From: Thermalbibacter longus
GTDB lineage: Bacteria; Chloroflexota; Chloroflexia; Thermomicrobiales; Thermomicrobiaceae
Direction: 5' to 3'
DNA length: 64,000 nucleotides
NCBI RefSeq assembly: GCF_023806485.1
Contig: NZ_JAMSLR010000002.1
Location: 343,783 to 407,782 of the forward strand
Under the pieces are notes generated by a model. That model made no database searches. It worked only from the letters and a program-made list of their open reading frames with translations, and was not told the origin of the DNA. The position numbers and the translations under genes were made by a program. Below are positions 23,826 to 33,591 of this stretch, piece after piece (the first letter of the stretch is position 1; each line of letters opens with the position of its first letter).

Positions 23826-25236
23826 CCGCTGTTCGGGCATCCGGTTCGGTACCGACGGCTGGCGTGGCATCATCGCCGATGATTGCACCGTGGAGACGAT
23901 TCGCTGTGTGGGGCGTGCCTATGCGGAGTTCCTCTACGAGCAGGGATTGGATCGGCGCCCGCGCGTCGTCTTAGGCTTCGACCGTCGCTTTGCGTCCGAT
24001 CTCTTCGCCGAGGCACTGGCGGACGAGCTCTCGCTCGCGGGGGTCGACGTGCTGATGTGCCGGCAGCCGGTACCGACGCCGGTGGTCAGCTTCGTGATCA
24101 CCCAGTTCGGGGCCGATGGCGGTCTGGTTGTGACCGCTTCGCACAATCCAGCGCGCTACAACGGCGTCAAGATCAAGACAGCGGCGGGCACCTCGGCACC
24201 TCCGGAGCTGTACCGGGCGCTGGAAGAGCGGATCGCCCGGAGCCAGCCAGGGCCACGGGCGCCGTCCCGAGGGAATATCACCGACGTGCGGCCCCTCGAT
24301 GCCTACCTGGAGCGCCTGGAGCGCGTCGCGCCGGTGGAGGCCATTCGGGCGGCGGGCTTCACCGTCATCGCCGACCCGCTCTACGGGACGACGGCTGGCC
24401 TGCTGCCGCAGCTCTTGAACGGCGATCTGACCAAGTGTGTCGAGATCAATGCCGCGCACAACCCGCTGTTCCCGGGGATCAGCGGTCCGGAGCCCGTGGA
24501 GCAGAACCTCGGCAAGCTCCAGCGCGCGGTCGTCGACGGGCGGGCCACCCTGGGCCTGGCGTTCGATGGCGACGGCGACCGGCTGGGCGTGATCGATGAG
24601 CGTGGTGCCTACGTCAGCGCGCAGCACGTGTTCGCGCTCGTCGCGTTTTATCTCCTCGATCTGCGCGGACTGCGAGGGCCGATGGTGCGCTCGGTGAATG
24701 GGTCGGCGATGCTGGATCGGCTGGCGCAGCACTACGGCGTCACAGTCATCGAGACTCCGAACGGCTTTCCCTATCTGGCGAAGGCGATGCAGGAGCACCG
24801 GGCCATCATCGCCGGCGAGGAGAGCGGGGGGATCGCGGTGGCACTCCACCTGCCGGAGCGCGATGGTCTGCTCTGCGGGTTGTTGCTGCTCGACCTGCTG
24901 CGACAGCGTCGCGGGCCGCTCTCGCAGGTGCTCGATGAGCTAGAAGAGATCGTCGGCACTTGGGCCTACCGTCGCCTCGATCTGCCGCTCCCGCCCGCGC
25001 GGCGCGATGCCGTCCGAAGCCGGCTCCAGAGCGCGGCCAAGCCGGCCAGGCTCGCGGGGCTAGCAGTAGTGGACGAGTCGCGGCTCGATGGGTTAAAGCT
25101 CTATCTGGAGAACGGGGCCTGGGTGCTGATCCGGCCGTCAGGGACCGAGCCGCTGCTGCGCGTGTACGTGGAAGCCCCCGAGCCTGAGCTGGTCGGCCAG
25201 CTTCTGGCTGAGGCGCGCCAGTGGCTGGAACAGTAG
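23818..25236 (+). CDS. Phosphoglucomutase/phosphomannomutase family protein
   Basis: A 472-residue alpha-D-phosphohexomutase. The four domain signatures are present: IRFGTDGWRGIIADD at the N-terminus, the active-site serine loop VVTASHNPARYNG, the magnesium loop FDGDGDRLGV, and the phosphate-binding loop RPSGTEPLLRVY near the C-terminus; the sugar loop region has GEESGG. It interconverts hexose 1- and 6-phosphates; whether glucose, mannose or glucosamine is the substrate is not clear from these motifs. The GTG at 23818 is chosen because RFGTDGW should lie about ten residues from the start and GGGAGGGG precedes it. Confidence 0.92.
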
Positions 25237-25312
25237 CAGGGGGAGCGAAGTCCGATCCTTTGGGAGTCGTCGAGGCGGCGAGCGCCTCTGCGTGGAGGAT
25301 GGAGTCGAGTAG

Positions 25313-25948
25313 ATGAGTAGCGAACGAGAGCGGTCTCCGGAGGAGATTCTCGAAGACGTGGCGGCGCGGGTGCGCGTCTGCACCAGGTGCGAGCTCCACC
25401 GGAGCCGGACTCATGCTGTGCCAGGAGAGGGGAACCCTCGCGCGGAGGTGATGTTTATCGGCGAGGGGCCGGGGTGGCACGAAGATCGCCAGGGCCGGCC
25501 CTTCGTCGGCCCGGCCGGGCAGTTCCTCAACGAGATGCTGGACAAAATCGGGCTGAAGCGAGAGGACGTCTTCATCACGAACGTGGTCAAGTGCCGCCCA
25601 CCGGGCAACCGTGATCCCCTGCCTGACGAGATCGCGGCCTGCGCGCCGTACTTGGACGAGCAGATCGAGGCGATCCAGCCACGGGTTATCGTGACGCTCG
25701 GGCGTCACTCGATGGCGCGCTGGTTCCCGACGGAGAAGATCTCGCGCATCCACGGGCAGCCCCGCCGGTTCGGGGAGTATGTCGTGGTGCCGATGTACCA
25801 CCCGGCGGCAGCGTTACACCAGCCTGCCCTCAAGTCGATCGTTGAACAGGACATGGCCAAGCTGCCGGCGATCCTCGAGGAGGCGCGACGAAGCCAGCAC
25901 GCACCGGGGGCCGAGGAGCCGAAGCCGGAGCAGATGCGGCTGTTCTAG
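25313..25948 (+). CDS. Uracil-DNA glycosylase, family 4 (Fe-S)
   Basis: A 211-residue type 4 uracil-DNA glycosylase that removes uracil from deaminated DNA, common in thermophiles. Motifs: CTRCELHRSRT with two of the four 4Fe-4S cysteines, then GEGPGWHEDRQGRPFVGPAG (motif 1 and uracil pocket), TNVVKCRPPGNRDPLPDE with the next cysteine, EIAACAPYL with the fourth, and MYHPAAAL as motif 2. It starts 76 bases after the phosphohexomutase gene and is followed by ftsK, in a run of DNA-maintenance genes. Confidence 0.93.
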   Translation: MSSERERSPEEILEDVAARVRVCTRCELHRSRTHAVPGEGNPRAEVMFIGEGPGWHEDRQGRPFVGPAGQFLNEMLDKIGLKREDVFITNVVKCRPPGNRDPLPDEIAACAPYLDEQIEAIQPRVIVTLGRHSMARWFPTEKISRIHGQPRRFGEYVVVPMYHPAAALHQPALKSIVEQDMAKLPAILEEARRSQHAPGAEEPKPEQMRLF

Positions 25949-26005
25949 CAGCCGGCTCCGAGAGCCGTTGCCAGCCCCGGCGCGAGCCAGGAACGTTGGG
26001 AGCTG

Positions 26006-26014
26006 TGCTATACT
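26006..26014 (+). promoter_or_regulatory. Extended -10 promoter of ftsK
   Basis: TGCTATACT is an extended -10 element 34 bases before the ftsK ATG; no clear -35 is present, as expected for an extended -10. The same TGCTATACT string occurs upstream of recR. Confidence 0.55.
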
Positions 26015-26029
26015 GTGTCCGGACACAGT
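26012..26029. promoter_or_regulatory. Perfect 18-bp palindrome (operator) at the ftsK transcription start
   Basis: ACTGTGTCC/GGACACAGT is a perfect palindrome overlapping the last bases of the -10 box and the expected start site, the classic position for a repressor operator. Its core recurs with one change between ligA and dnaQ-uvrC. The binding protein is unknown. Confidence 0.6.
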
Positions 26030-26047
26030 GAACGTACAGGAAAGGTG

Positions 26048-28297
26048 ATGCGGCACAGGGTGGCTCGCTCGGGGAAGGCGCGAAGACGGACGAAGGGGAC
26101 GACCGCTCAGACCGGCCCGATGCCACTGACCGCGCCGTTCAAAGCGGCCGGCAAGATGCGTCGCTGGTTGTTGCCGATCGACGTCCCGCAGCGGGTGGCC
26201 CGCGAGGCGACAGCCCTGCTGGTGCTCACCGTGGCGCTGCTGATGACCGGGGCGCTTCTCGGGCTCGGCTCCTCCTACGGGGCGATCGGATGGGTAACCG
26301 ACGGCTTGCGGCAACTGTTCGGTCGCGGCGCATTTCTGGTACCGCTGTGTGCGCTGTGGTTGACCGGCGAGCTGCTCCTCTCCCAGCATCCCGCGGCCAG
26401 CCGGCGGCGTGGCCTGGGTTTGGCGCTCTACGCTGCGGCGGTGCTTGCCTTCCTCGACCTGCGCGGCGCCGAGCGGATCAGCGAGGCGGGCGGGTACGTC
26501 GGCGCCGGTGTGAGCGGGATTCTGCAGCTCGTGGGGGGGCAGATCGGCGCCGGGCTGCTGGCGCTCGCGATCGGCTGTGCTGGGCTAGCCTTCGCCACCG
26601 GCGCCGAGTTGCTCGCGCTACCGGCCCGATGGCGGGCTCTCCAGTCCGCGCGCCAGGCGGCCCGTGCGGCGACTCGCCCGGCGCCGGCTGAGGCCGAGCG
26701 CCGGAGCCAGAAGCCGGACGGCCCGGCGACGGGCGAGGTCCGGGAGACCAAGGAGATCCAGCCGATCATTACGCTGCCACAGACCGGCGTCAAGGCGGAG
26801 AAGCCGGCCGGGCGCAGCGAGCGGCGGCGCAAGGCAGCAGGCGAAGAGCCGTCGGGAGGCGGCTCGCCTCAGCAGGTGACCGAGCCGTTGCCCGAGCCGG
26901 TCACGCCGGCCCCGCTACCTGACCTTACCAGGCTCAAGCTCTACCAGAGCGGCGCGCCGGACCCGGCCGAGTTGCACCGCAAGGCGGCGGTGATCCAGGA
27001 GACGCTGGCCAGCTTCAAGGTGGATGCGCGCGTGCGGGAGGTCTATCCCGGCCCAGCCGTCACGCTCTTCACGCTCGAGCCGGGGCCGGGCGTGAAGGTG
27101 CGGCGGATCACCGAGCTGCAGAACGACCTGGCGCTGGCGCTGGCGGCCAAGGCGATCCGGATCGAGGCGCCGGTGCCGGGCATGGCGCGTGTCGGTATCG
27201 AGGTGCCCAACGAGACGATCCACACCGTCGGGCTCCGCGAGACGATCGAGTCGGCTGCCTTCCAGCGCTCCCGCGCCAACCTGCCGCTGGCTCTGGGCCG
27301 CGACGTCAATGGCCAGTATGTCGTGGCCGATCTCACGAAGATGCCGCATCTGCTGATCGCCGGAGCCACCGGGTCGGGCAAGTCGGTCTGCATCAACGGC
27401 ATCATCGCGACCTTCCTGCTCACGCGACGCCCCGAAGAGCTGCAGATGCTCTTGATCGATCCGAAGATGGTCGAGCTGGCCGGATTCGACGGTGTGCCGC
27501 ACCTCAAGCGGCCGGTCGTGACCGACATGGGGCTGGTCGTCGGTGCGCTCCGCCGGGTCTTGCAAGAGATGGAGCGCCGGTACCAGCTCTTCTCCAAGCT
27601 CGGGGTACGCAACCTGGACGGCTACCGGCTGCGCCGGGAGGAAGACCCCTCGCTGGAGCCGCTTCCCTACCTGGTGGTGATCATCGACGAGCTGGCCGAC
27701 CTGATGCTGACGACGCCCGACGAGGTGGAAACACTGCTGGTCAGGCTCGCCCAGATGGCCCGTGCGACGGGTATCCACCTGCTCATCGCCACCCAGCGTC
27801 CCTCGGTGGACGTGCTGACCGGTCTCATCAAGGCCAACGTGCCCGCGCGCATTGCGTTCGCGGTGACCTCGCAGACGGACAGCCGGGTGATCCTCGATAT
27901 GCCCGGCGCGGAGCGCTTGCTCGGTCGGGGCGACATGCTCTTCCTGCCGCCGGATGCCGCTCGGCCACAGCGGATCCAGGGATCGTTCATCGACGACCGT
28001 GACCTCCAATATCTGGTCGAGCACTGGCGAACGGTGGCGCCCGACCCGCAGTATGACCCCGCCTGGCTCAATCTGGAGGATGCAGAGACCGACAATGGCC
28101 GGGAGGATCCGCTCCTAGAGCAGGCCCGCCAGCTCGTGCGCCAGCAAGGCACGGCATCGACCTCGATGCTGCAGCGTCGCCTGCGGATCGGCTACAACCG
28201 CGCTGCGCGCATCATGGAACAGCTCGAAGCGGAAGGGATCGTCGGTCCAGGCGACGGGCCACGCGGGCGGCTCGTCTACCTGGCCGAAGAAGACTGA
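26048..28297 (+). CDS. ftsK: DNA translocase FtsK/SpoIIIE
   Basis: A 749-residue membrane-anchored DNA pump that clears chromosome ends from the closing septum. Residues ~45-200 hold four or so transmembrane helices (LLVLTVALLMTGALLGLG and others), then a charged linker to ~290. The alpha/beta/gamma motor follows: beta Walker A GATGSGKSVCINGI, Walker B VVIIDELADLM, IATQRPSVDVLTGLIKANVPA. The C-terminal gamma winged helix is ARQLVRQQGTASTSMLQRRL to the end. The ATG at 26048 with AGGAAAGG upstream is chosen because an earlier GTG lies inside the operator palindrome. Confidence 0.95.
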   Translation: MRHRVARSGKARRRTKGTTAQTGPMPLTAPFKAAGKMRRWLLPIDVPQRVAREATALLVLTVALLMTGALLGLGSSYGAIGWVTDGLRQLFGRGAFLVPLCALWLTGELLLSQHPAASRRRGLGLALYAAAVLAFLDLRGAERISEAGGYVGAGVSGILQLVGGQIGAGLLALAIGCAGLAFATGAELLALPARWRALQSARQAARAATRPAPAEAERRSQKPDGPATGEVRETKEIQPIITLPQTGVKAEKPAGRSERRRKAAGEEPSGGGSPQQVTEPLPEPVTPAPLPDLTRLKLYQSGAPDPAELHRKAAVIQETLASFKVDARVREVYPGPAVTLFTLEPGPGVKVRRITELQNDLALALAAKAIRIEAPVPGMARVGIEVPNETIHTVGLRETIESAAFQRSRANLPLALGRDVNGQYVVADLTKMPHLLIAGATGSGKSVCINGIIATFLLTRRPEELQMLLIDPKMVELAGFDGVPHLKRPVVTDMGLVVGALRRVLQEMERRYQLFSKLGVRNLDGYRLRREEDPSLEPLPYLVVIIDELADLMLTTPDEVETLLVRLAQMARATGIHLLIATQRPSVDVLTGLIKANVPARIAFAVTSQTDSRVILDMPGAERLLGRGDMLFLPPDAARPQRIQGSFIDDRDLQYLVEHWRTVAPDPQYDPAWLNLEDAETDNGREDPLLEQARQLVRQQGTASTSMLQRRLRIGYNRAARIMEQLEAEGIVGPGDGPRGRLVYLAEED

Positions 28298-28326
28298 GCG
28301 CGGAAATCTCTGAGATGTCAAGCGTT

Positions 28327-28335
28327 TGCTATACT
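28327..28335 (+). promoter_or_regulatory. Extended -10 promoter of recR
   Basis: TGCTATACT lies 41 bases before the proposed recR GTG start and is identical to the ftsK element. No -35 box is evident. Confidence 0.5.
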
Positions 28336-28376
28336 CAGAGGTGCGGGCGCGTGGCGAAGCAGCTATCGAGGTGGGT

Positions 28377-28982
28377 GTGCGACCAAAAGTTACAGTCGAG
28401 CCGGTTGCCCGGCTAATCGATGAATTCGCCAAGCTCCCGGGCATTGGGCCGAAGACGGCATCGCGCCTGGCGTACTTCATCCTGCGGAGTCCTCGCGAGG
28501 AGGCGACGGCACTCGCGCACGCGATCCTCGAGGTGAAGGAGCGCGTCAGCCTCTGCTCAGTGTGCTTCAACATCACCGACGTCGATCCGTGCCTTATCTG
28601 CCAGGACGAGCAGCGAGACCGGCGGACGATCTGTGTCGTGGAGGATCCGCTGGATGTGCTGGCCCTGGAGCGTACCGGCGAGTACCACGGCCTGTATCAC
28701 GTGCTGCACGGAGCGATCTCGCCGGTTGACGGCATCGGCCCCGACCGCCTGCGCATTCGGGAGCTCGTGGCTCGCGTGCAAGCCGAGCGGCCGGACGAGG
28801 TCATCCTGGCGATGAACCCGAACATCGAGGGAGACGCGACGGCGATGTACATCGCCAGGCAACTTCTCCCTCTGGGCGTAACCGTGACGCGCCCGGCGAG
28901 CGGGCTACCGGTCGGTGGGGATCTGGAGTATGCCGATGAGGTGACGCTCGGACGGGCCCTGGCCGGGCGGCGGGTTCTCTAG
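28377..28982 (+). CDS. recR: Recombination mediator RecR
   Basis: A 201-residue RecR, part of the RecFOR complex that loads RecA on gapped DNA (recO is also in this window). Helix-hairpin-helix [17 protein letters not shown], four-cysteine zinc finger [18 protein letters not shown], Toprim domain with [19 protein letters not shown] and [17 protein letters not shown], and the C-terminal [22 protein letters not shown]. The GTG at 28377 gives the usual family length; a longer frame from 28326 overlaps the -10 box and is rejected. Confidence 0.95.
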   Translation: MRPKVTVEPVARLIDEFAKLPGIGPKTASRLAYFILRSPREEATALAHAILEVKERVSLCSVCFNITDVDPCLICQDEQRDRRTICVVEDPLDVLALERTGEYHGLYHVLHGAISPVDGIGPDRLRIRELVARVQAERPDEVILAMNPNIEGDATAMYIARQLLPLGVTVTRPASGLPVGGDLEYADEVTLGRALAGRRVL

Positions 28983-29017
28983 CGGGTTCACCGCGTGATC
29001 ACCGAGGGGGAACGGCG

Positions 29018-30088
29018 ATGCGTCCCTGGCGGTACCGTCGAGACCAAACATCGCCTGACCGGCCGGGCAGGGGCTCGCCGCGGCTGTATCCGCTCGCTCC
29101 GTGGCACACGCCTGGCCTGCGGTGCCTGGCTCGGGGAGTCGACATCCTCGGTTTGCCGCTCGAACTCGGCCCGCCGGTGCACCGGGCAGCCCTCATCGGC
29201 TTACTGGCCAGGCGCCAGTCGAGCCGCTTGTTCGCTTCGCGCGATCGCGAGCACGGCGCCAGCCTGATCCAGGTGGTCCACGAGCCTGGCCCGGATCACT
29301 GGCTGATCACGCGGTTCATCGTGGCCCCCGGTACGGCAGTTTCCGATCCGGTCACCTCGTGGCAGGCGATCCTGGAGGAGGCCGTTCGACTCGCCGGCAG
29401 CTATGGCATCAAGCGCCTGCACGCGTTGCTCCCTCCGGCAGGCCCGGTGAACGAGGCGTTCCAGCGGGCCGGGTTCCAGCCGTTCCGCCCGCTGACACTC
29501 ATGCTCGCGGAGGGCCGGCCGCCGGGTCCCCCCGAGCGGGAGCGCGTGCGCGTGCAGTCGAGTCACGATGCCTGGTCGGTCATGCGACTGTACGAGCGGG
29601 TCACGCCGCGCCCTGTGCTCTACGCTGAGTCGCGCACGCGCGCCTCCTGGCAACCAGGCCGCCGGGCCGGCTGGCGAGTCAGCGGCTTCCTGGCGCGACA
29701 TGACGAGCAGAGCATGGCGTATTGCCAGGTGAAGTCTCGCCACGCGCGTCATCTGCTCGACATCATGGCTGATCCGCAGGCGATGGGCCTGGTGCCCGGC
29801 CTGGTCGCCACGGCGCTAGAGCACGCCGGGGTGCGCGAGGGCGACCGTGTTTGGGCACTGGTACCCGACGATACCCCGGGGCTACGAGGACAGCTCGAGT
29901 CGCTCGGATTCCGGGCCGTGGAATCGCGGGTTTGGGCGGCTCGCTACACCGCCCAGCGGGTACGCGCCCGCGCGACGAAGAAGGCACGGGCGCTCCGCGA
30001 TCTGCAAGAGGCTGTCGCCGCAGGCGTACCGGTCTACTCGCAGATGCGGCGAGAGGCGGGCCCGCTGGTCGAGGCGACGAAGGACTGA
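29018..30088 (+). CDS. Uncharacterised protein, possibly GNAT-like
   Basis: A 356-residue cytoplasmic protein. The central part has beta-alpha units reminiscent of acetyltransferases (HWLITRFIVAPGTAVSDPVTS then AILEEAVRLAGSYGIKRLHAL, and FQRAGFQPFRPLTLML), and the end ESLGFRAVESRVWAARY again looks like a GNAT finishing strand. No acetyl-CoA loop is clear enough to be sure. It is very rich in Arg and Pro at the N-terminus. It lies between recR and the R3H ATPase gene in one orientation with short gaps, so it is probably part of a longer transcript. Function unknown. Confidence 0.65.
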   Translation: MRPWRYRRDQTSPDRPGRGSPRLYPLAPWHTPGLRCLARGVDILGLPLELGPPVHRAALIGLLARRQSSRLFASRDREHGASLIQVVHEPGPDHWLITRFIVAPGTAVSDPVTSWQAILEEAVRLAGSYGIKRLHALLPPAGPVNEAFQRAGFQPFRPLTLMLAEGRPPGPPERERVRVQSSHDAWSVMRLYERVTPRPVLYAESRTRASWQPGRRAGWRVSGFLARHDEQSMAYCQVKSRHARHLLDIMADPQAMGLVPGLVATALEHAGVREGDRVWALVPDDTPGLRGQLESLGFRAVESRVWAARYTAQRVRARATKKARALRDLQEAVAAGVPVYSQMRREAGPLVEATKD

Positions 30089-30103
30089 TGGAGTAGTGCT
30101 GCA

Positions 30104-31840
30104 TTGATTGCGAAGATGACGCAGACGCTGCCGAGAGAGGCACTCTTTGCTGCAGAGCAGACCATCACTGACAACCTGGAGGATCTGCTGGCCGTCCTGC
30201 CGCCCGACATCGTCGAGGCGCTGGAGGAGTTCAATCAGCCGGAGCACCGCAGCAAGCTGCTCGAGATCGTGCTCGACCTCGGGCGTCGGCCCGAAGCGCG
30301 CTTCGAAGACCGCGAGGTGTATCTGGCTGAGCGCGAGGTGAGCCGCGAGGATATCGCCTACGTCGCCGAGCGGATCGGCCGCTTCGGGGACGACAACCGG
30401 GCCGGGATCGAGCGAACGCTGCACCGGATCTCGGCGATCCGCAGCCGATCTGGCGATATCGTCGGGCTGACCTGTCGCATCGGGCGGGCCGTCTACGGCA
30501 CGGTCGGGATCATCCGGGATCTGATCGAGTCTGGGGAGAGCATCTTGCTGCTCGGGCGCCCGGGTGTCGGAAAGACGACCATGCTGCGGGAAACGGCGCG
30601 GGTGCTGGCCGACGACCTGCGTAAGCGGGTGGTGATCGTCGATACCAGCAATGAGATCGCTGGGGATGGCGACATCCCGCACCCCGCGATCGGCCGGGCG
30701 CGCCGGATGCAGGTGCCGACCCCGACGCTACAGCATGCGGTGATGATCGAGGCAGTGGAGAACCACATGCCGGAGGTCATCGTTATCGACGAGATCGGTA
30801 CGGAGCTGGAAGCCGCAGCCGCGCGCACGATCGCCGAGCGGGGCGTGCAGCTCATCGGAACCGCGCACGGTAACACGCTCGAGAACATCATGATGAACCC
30901 GACGCTCTCCGACCTCATCGGCGGCATCCAGTCCGTGACGCTGAGCGACGAGGAGGCCAGGCGCCGGGGGACGCAGAAGTCGATCCTCGAGCGCAAGGCG
31001 CCGCCCACGTTCGGCGTACTAGTCGAGATCCAGTCCCGGAACCGGGTCGCGGTGCATCGCGACGTGGCGGCGAGCGTCGACGCGATTCTCCGCGGGCTAC
31101 CGCTCCGCGTCGAGATCCGCGAGCGCAACCCGGACGGCACGGTCTCGGTCCACTACGAGGAGCTCCAGGGGATGGAGCGACATAGCGATCGGCTTCTCCC
31201 GCCGGGGCCGCGACGGACGTACCAGCGTGGGACCGCGCCTGAGGAGTCACGGGCGGTGCGGCCGGTTCCGGTTCGCTCGCTCTCGCCGGCGGTCTCCGCT
31301 AGCGCTCCCGAGCCGAGTCGGAAGACGTTACGCGTCTTTCCCTTCGGCGTGAGCCGCAATCGCCTGGAGCAGGTGATCAGCCAGCTCATGGTGCCGGCTG
31401 TGCTGGTGCGGTCGCTCGGCGATGCAGACGCTGTGATCACCTTGAAGAACTACTATCGCAAGCGGCCGCAGATGCTGCGCGATGCGGAGAGCCGTGGTAT
31501 CCCGGTCTACGTGCTGCGAAGCAACACGGCCGTGCAGATGGCGAATCTCTTCCGCTCGCTCTTTCCTGAGCGGTTCGTGGCCGAGGCCGAGACGCACGGG
31601 AATGGCGATGATCTCGATGGCGGGCTCGGCTCGGTACCTGAGGATCAGGTTGCTGCGGCGATGTACGAGGCCGAAGCGGCGATCCACGATGTGCTGGGCG
31701 GTGCCTCGCGAGTCGAGCTGCGGCCTCAGGTATCCTGGATCCGCCGCCTCCAGCACCAGCTCGCTGAACGCTACAATCTGGGGTCGCGCAGCCGTGGCCG
31801 GGAGCCATACCGGCGAGTCGAGATCTACCGCGAGGACTGA
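30104..31840 (+). CDS. AAA ATPase with R3H domain (Ycf45 / SpoIIIAA-like)
   Basis: A 578-residue nucleic-acid-binding ATPase. Residues ~60-130 are an SpoIIIAA-like N-domain. The ATPase core has Walker A LLGRPGVGKTTMLRETA and Walker B EVIVIDEIGTELEAAAA, with VQLIGTAHGNTLENIM after it. The C-terminal R3H single-strand nucleic-acid-binding domain lies at RRLQHQLAERYNLGSRSRG to the end. Family members are conserved in cyanobacteria, plastids (ycf45) and many bacteria, but the role is not settled. A TTG at 30104 has GGAG ten bases upstream; the ATG at 30116 is the alternative. The next gene, tmk, starts five bases after its stop. Confidence 0.85.
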   Translation: MIAKMTQTLPREALFAAEQTITDNLEDLLAVLPPDIVEALEEFNQPEHRSKLLEIVLDLGRRPEARFEDREVYLAEREVSREDIAYVAERIGRFGDDNRAGIERTLHRISAIRSRSGDIVGLTCRIGRAVYGTVGIIRDLIESGESILLLGRPGVGKTTMLRETARVLADDLRKRVVIVDTSNEIAGDGDIPHPAIGRARRMQVPTPTLQHAVMIEAVENHMPEVIVIDEIGTELEAAAARTIAERGVQLIGTAHGNTLENIMMNPTLSDLIGGIQSVTLSDEEARRRGTQKSILERKAPPTFGVLVEIQSRNRVAVHRDVAASVDAILRGLPLRVEIRERNPDGTVSVHYEELQGMERHSDRLLPPGPRRTYQRGTAPEESRAVRPVPVRSLSPAVSASAPEPSRKTLRVFPFGVSRNRLEQVISQLMVPAVLVRSLGDADAVITLKNYYRKRPQMLRDAESRGIPVYVLRSNTAVQMANLFRSLFPERFVAEAETHGNGDDLDGGLGSVPEDQVAAAMYEAEAAIHDVLGGASRVELRPQVSWIRRLQHQLAERYNLGSRSRGREPYRRVEIYRED

Positions 31841-31844
31841 GGCC

Positions 31845-32483
31845 GTGAGCCTGTTCGTCACCTTCGAGGGACCCGAGGGGAGCGGCAAGACGACGCAGTG
31901 CCGCTGGCTCCATCAGCGCTTGCTCTCGCTCGGGTACGATGTGGTCCTCACGCGTGAACCTGGTGGTACGCCGCTCGGCGAGGCTGTGCGCGAGTGGCTC
32001 CTCGCCCTGGCGAATGATGGCATGGCTGCCGAGACCGAAGCGTTGCTGCACACCGCCGCTCGGGCCGAGCACGTCGCCAGCATTATCCGACCAGCGCTGG
32101 CCCGCGGTGCCATCGTGCTCTGCGATCGCTACGCCGACTCGACGCTCGCGTATCAGGGCGGCGGGCGGGGACTGGAGGAGAGCGCGCTGCGCTCGCTCCA
32201 GGTCTTCGCGACCCGGGGGCTGTGGCCGGATCTGACGATCCTGCTCGATGTGCCGGTCGAGGTGGGACTGGCCCGGCGGCGCGAGTCCGGCGAAGAGCTC
32301 ACGCGCTTCGATCAGGAAGCGCTGGAGTTCCACGAGCGCGTCCGCGCGTGGTATCGCCGGGCCGCGGAGCGAGAGCCGGAGCGCTGGCGCGTGGTGGACG
32401 GTGTGGCACCAGCGGAGGAGGTTGCGCGGCAGGTCTGGGAAACGGTCGCTTCCCACCTGCCGCGGTTACAGCGTGTGCGATAG
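31845..32483 (+). CDS. tmk: Thymidylate kinase
   Basis: A 212-residue dTMP kinase making dTDP for DNA synthesis. P-loop FEGPEGSGKTTQ, dTMP-binding LTREPGGTPLGEAVR, the DRY-type motif LCDRYADSTLAYQGGGRG, and lid region LARRRESGEELTRFD. The GTG at 31845 comes directly after the R3H ATPase stop. The gene order tmk then a DarA-type protein is the same as in Bacillus subtilis (tmk-darA), so this is a conserved neighbourhood. Confidence 0.95.
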   Translation: MSLFVTFEGPEGSGKTTQCRWLHQRLLSLGYDVVLTREPGGTPLGEAVREWLLALANDGMAAETEALLHTAARAEHVASIIRPALARGAIVLCDRYADSTLAYQGGGRGLEESALRSLQVFATRGLWPDLTILLDVPVEVGLARRRESGEELTRFDQEALEFHERVRAWYRRAAEREPERWRVVDGVAPAEEVARQVWETVASHLPRLQRVR

Positions 32484-32495
32484 GGTGTAGACGAG

Positions 32496-32828
32496 ATGAG
32501 ATTAGTGATCGCCGTGGTGCAGGGCAAAGACGCGGAGAACCTGATGGCTGCATTGCGCTCGGCAGGCTACCGCGCGACCCAGATCAATAGTGCTGGTGGC
32601 TTCCTCCGCGAGCAGAACGTCACCGTGCTGATCGGCGTGGACGACACTCAGGTTCCCGATGTCCTGCGCATCATCAAGGCGAACTGCTATACCCGGACGC
32701 AGTATGTCAACCCGCTTTTGCCGATCGTCGAGTCCGGGGAGTTCTACGTGCCCAACCCGATCGAGGTCGAGGTCGGTGGCGCCAACGTCTTCGTCGTCCC
32801 GGTCGAGCGCTACGAGCGACTTCCCTGA
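32496..32828 (+). CDS. darA: Cyclic-di-AMP receptor, PII-like (DarA/PstA family)
   Basis: A 110-residue PII-like signal protein. The family motifs VQGKDAENLMAALRSAGYRA, INSAGGFLREQNVTVLIGV and FYVPNPIEVEVGGANVFVV cover nearly the whole protein and match the c-di-AMP-binding DarA/PstA family. It forms trimers that bind c-di-AMP between subunits; its downstream target is unknown. It lies 12 bases after tmk. A diadenylate cyclase is not in this window and should be present elsewhere. Confidence 0.9.
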   Translation: MRLVIAVVQGKDAENLMAALRSAGYRATQINSAGGFLREQNVTVLIGVDDTQVPDVLRIIKANCYTRTQYVNPLLPIVESGEFYVPNPIEVEVGGANVFVVPVERYERLP

Positions 32829-32869
32829 CTCGACGCGGATAGGCTGAGAGATTCGTAGGAGGACTACCC

Positions 32870-33571
32870 GTGGAAGCGATCCTCGCGCGCATTGTCCACA
32901 TCACTATCGCCGTGGGCGGGGCGTACTTTCTCGCGCTCTGGTTTGCGCTGGTCGTGTGGACGTTCCGCGATATCCAGGAGCGTAGCCGCAGCGTGATCGC
33001 TCAGATCTTCTCCACGCTCGTGGTCGTGCTCTTCTCGGTTCCAGGGGTGCTGCTCTACCTGCTGCTCCGGCCCAAGGAGACGCTCGACGAGGCCTTCGAG
33101 CGCTCGCTGCAAGAGGAATACCTGCTCCAGGATATGGAGGGGTTGGCACTCTGTCCACAGTGCCAGCGGCTGGTAGGCGAGGATTTCCTCTTCTGCCCGT
33201 ATTGCCGAACGCAACTGCGCCTGGCCTGCGCCGAGTGCGGGCGCGCGGTCGACGTCCGCTGGGCGATCTGCCCGTACTGCGGGACTGAACAGGAGGCGGC
33301 AGAGCCGCTCCCGGCCCCGTCTCAAGGCTGGGCACTGCCCGACTTGAGCCGGCTGGCGAAAAGCGTGCGCCGCAGCGCGGCTGCTGGAACACTGCCGGAC
33401 GACGCCGCCGGCCCGGGGTTCGCCCCGACGCTTCCGGGCGTCCGGCCAGCGGCCATGCCCGGGCGAACGCTCGACGGAGTTCGTCCCGGCCAGGGCGAGC
33501 CAGCAGCCGCCGCTCCGTCCAGCTCGGACGATACGAGCGAGATCCCGCCAGTTCGCCGGCCGACGCCGTGA
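32870..33571 (+). CDS. Membrane protein with double zinc ribbon
   Basis: A 233-residue protein. Two N-terminal transmembrane helices (GGAYFLALWFALVVWTF and STLVVVLFSVPGVLLYLLL) resemble the PLD_N-like anchor. A cytoplasmic double zinc ribbon with four CxxC knuckles follows (CPQCQRL, CPYCRTQ, CAECGRA, CPYCGTE), then a disordered Pro/Ala-rich tail of about 95 residues. Zinc-ribbon membrane proteins of this form are common but of unknown role, possibly structural or regulatory. Starts 41 bases after darA. Confidence 0.8.
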   Translation: MEAILARIVHITIAVGGAYFLALWFALVVWTFRDIQERSRSVIAQIFSTLVVVLFSVPGVLLYLLLRPKETLDEAFERSLQEEYLLQDMEGLALCPQCQRLVGEDFLFCPYCRTQLRLACAECGRAVDVRWAICPYCGTEQEAAEPLPAPSQGWALPDLSRLAKSVRRSAAAGTLPDDAAGPGFAPTLPGVRPAAMPGRTLDGVRPGQGEPAAAAPSSSDDTSEIPPVRRPTP

Positions 33572-33591
33572 CGGCGCTTGTGCGGGCAATG

